The notes under the pieces are model-generated. The model had not been told where the DNA came from, did no database searches, and was given only the letters and a program-made list of their open reading frames with translations. Of a stretch of 6,209 nt of DNA, positions 5,495 to 6,209 are shown in pieces. The stretch comes from Candidatus Izemoplasma sp. (GTDB taxonomy: Bacteria; Bacillota_I; Bacilli_A; Izemoplasmatales; Izemoplasmataceae). How positions within the stretch are numbered: the stretch's first letter is position 1; each line of letters starts with the position of its first letter. The translations under genes and the position numbers were made by a program. Location of the stretch: contig JAIPGE010000087.1 of the NCBI GenBank assembly GCA_021736285.1, positions 1 through 6,209 of the forward strand, in the 5' to 3' direction.

Positions 5495-6209
5495 ATGAAA
5501 TATTCAGATGTACTTAAATCGAAACTCAACGATATTATTGTTGATGTTTCGATGTCTTCGGAGTTTGTTAGAAATCCGAAGACCGATTTTACTCGCTCTA
5601 GAAAACTTGGTTTCTTAACCACGTTCAATTCTATTTTGACTATGGGTGTAAATACACTTGATTCTGAGTTGCTTGATCTTTTTGAATATGATGGGTCTAC
5701 ACCTTGTAAATCTGCCTTTGTTCAAGCGAGAAATAAAATTCTACCTGAAGCTTTTTCTCATACCTTTTATGAGTTCACTAGTCATTTACCTAGGTATAAA
5801 ACTCATAAGGGTTTTCACCTTTTATCTGTTGATGGGTCTTCGTTAAATTTATATCGGAACCCTCATGATAAAGACACATTTAATAACCAAGGTAATCATA
5901 GAGGATACAATGAGATGGAACTTGTCGCTATGTATGATTTATTAAATAACGTTTATACCGACGCAGTTCTTCAAGATTTTAATCACAAAGATGAGCGTGG
6001 TGCGTTAATCGATATGATTCCTAATATTTCTGACAGGTCTATTGTTATTTGTGATCGAGGTTATGAGTCTTATAATGTTTTTGCGCACTTTGAGGAAGCG
6101 AATCAAAAATATATTGTTAGAGTGAAAGATATTGATAGTAATGGTATTTTATCTGGTCTTAAGTTACCTGGTGGGGAGTTTGATAAAGTCTTTACGGTGA
6201 ATATTTCAA
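5495..6209 (+). CDS. IS4-family DDE transposase, 3' end beyond window
   Basis: The frame is open for 238 codons without a stop or frameshift and runs off the window. The product would cut and join the ends of the insertion sequence. VDGSSLNLY (112-120) carries the first catalytic aspartate, Asp113. VICDRGYESYNVF (184-196) carries the second, Asp187. The linking segment MELVAMYDLLNNVYTDAVLQ (141-160) is the typical IS4-type strand-helix pattern before the second aspartate. The catalytic glutamate and the Y-R-E-K signature are expected downstream and cannot be checked. The N-terminal region (1-90), with TPCKSAFVQARNKILPEAF, is the usual helical DNA-binding part. The ATG at 5495 follows AGGAGG (5482-5487) by 7 bases. 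That site is buried in a hairpin. No damage is seen so far, so the element may be intact. Confidence 0.88.
   Translation, partial: MKYSDVLKSKLNDIIVDVSMSSEFVRNPKTDFTRSRKLGFLTTFNSILTMGVNTLDSELLDLFEYDGSTPCKSAFVQARNKILPEAFSHTFYEFTSHLPRYKTHKGFHLLSVDGSSLNLYRNPHDKDTFNNQGNHRGYNEMELVAMYDLLNNVYTDAVLQDFNHKDERGALIDMIPNISDRSIVICDRGYESYNVFAHFEEANQKYIVRVKDIDSNGILSGLKLPGGEFDKVFTVNIS

Larger units (their letters stand above)
5429..6209 (+). mobile_element. IS4-type insertion sequence, left part only
   Basis: A DDE transposase gene with its own control region marks an insertion sequence that continues past the window end. The left terminal inverted repeat and the target duplication cannot be located, because the right end is not present. 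The true left boundary lies somewhere between the terminator at 5382 and the start of the control region. The coordinate given here is the -35 element, a minimal extent. Confidence 0.65.

Noticed and set aside
5341..5514. 58-codon frame starting at ATG 5341 with a hydrophobic middle
   Set aside because: It has no good ribosome binding site, the Phe-rich part comes from the terminator T run and AT-rich DNA, and it runs into the transposase gene out of frame.
5658..5846. 62-codon + strand frame inside the transposase gene
   Set aside because: It is an out-of-frame reading of the transposase, which itself shows DDE motifs.
1..6209. CRISPR arrays, tRNA or rRNA genes, and riboswitches
   Set aside because: No regularly spaced repeats, no tRNA- or rRNA-like segments and no recognisable riboswitch core were seen, and leaders are too short for a riboswitch in both operons.

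Overview
The window looks like chromosomal DNA from an AT-rich, low-GC member of the Bacillota or a related Mycoplasmatota-type lineage. Strong AGGAGG-type ribosome binding sites precede the genes. TGA ends the two fumarase genes and TGG encodes Trp in the propeller gene, so the standard bacterial code applies and a true mycoplasma is excluded. I cannot name the species.

Layout. (1) Positions 1-2616, + strand: a promoter with an extended -10 drives a three-gene operon with ATGA overlaps at both junctions. It encodes the alpha and beta subunits of a class I iron-sulfur fumarate hydratase and a short-form malic enzyme. Together they would take fumarate through malate to pyruvate, CO2 and NAD(P)H. 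A strong hairpin terminator overlaps the malic enzyme stop codon and can also serve the gene converging from the other strand. (2) Positions 2575-5245, - strand: a two-gene operon. The first gene encodes a stand-alone LytTR DNA-binding protein without a receiver domain. Ten bases downstream lies a 680-residue membrane-anchored extracytoplasmic beta-propeller protein of the PF09826 type. A DNA-binding regulator followed by a membrane partner matches the layout of LytTR regulatory systems, but with an unusual sensor-like ectodomain. (3) Positions 5209-5494: a 299-base gap between divergent genes. It holds the - strand promoter with repeated TACAC/GTGTA elements, a consensus ribosome binding site in front of a 4-codon frame, a + strand terminator, and the left part of an insertion sequence. 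(4) Positions 5495-6209, + strand: the first 238 codons of an IS4-type DDE transposase, cut by the window end. Its ribosome binding site is buried in a long hairpin that would silence read-through transcripts.

The metabolic operon is ordinary in parts but neat as a unit. The most promising candidate for an undescribed system is the LytTR/beta-propeller pair. The best hidden structure is the translation-blocking hairpin of the insertion sequence.
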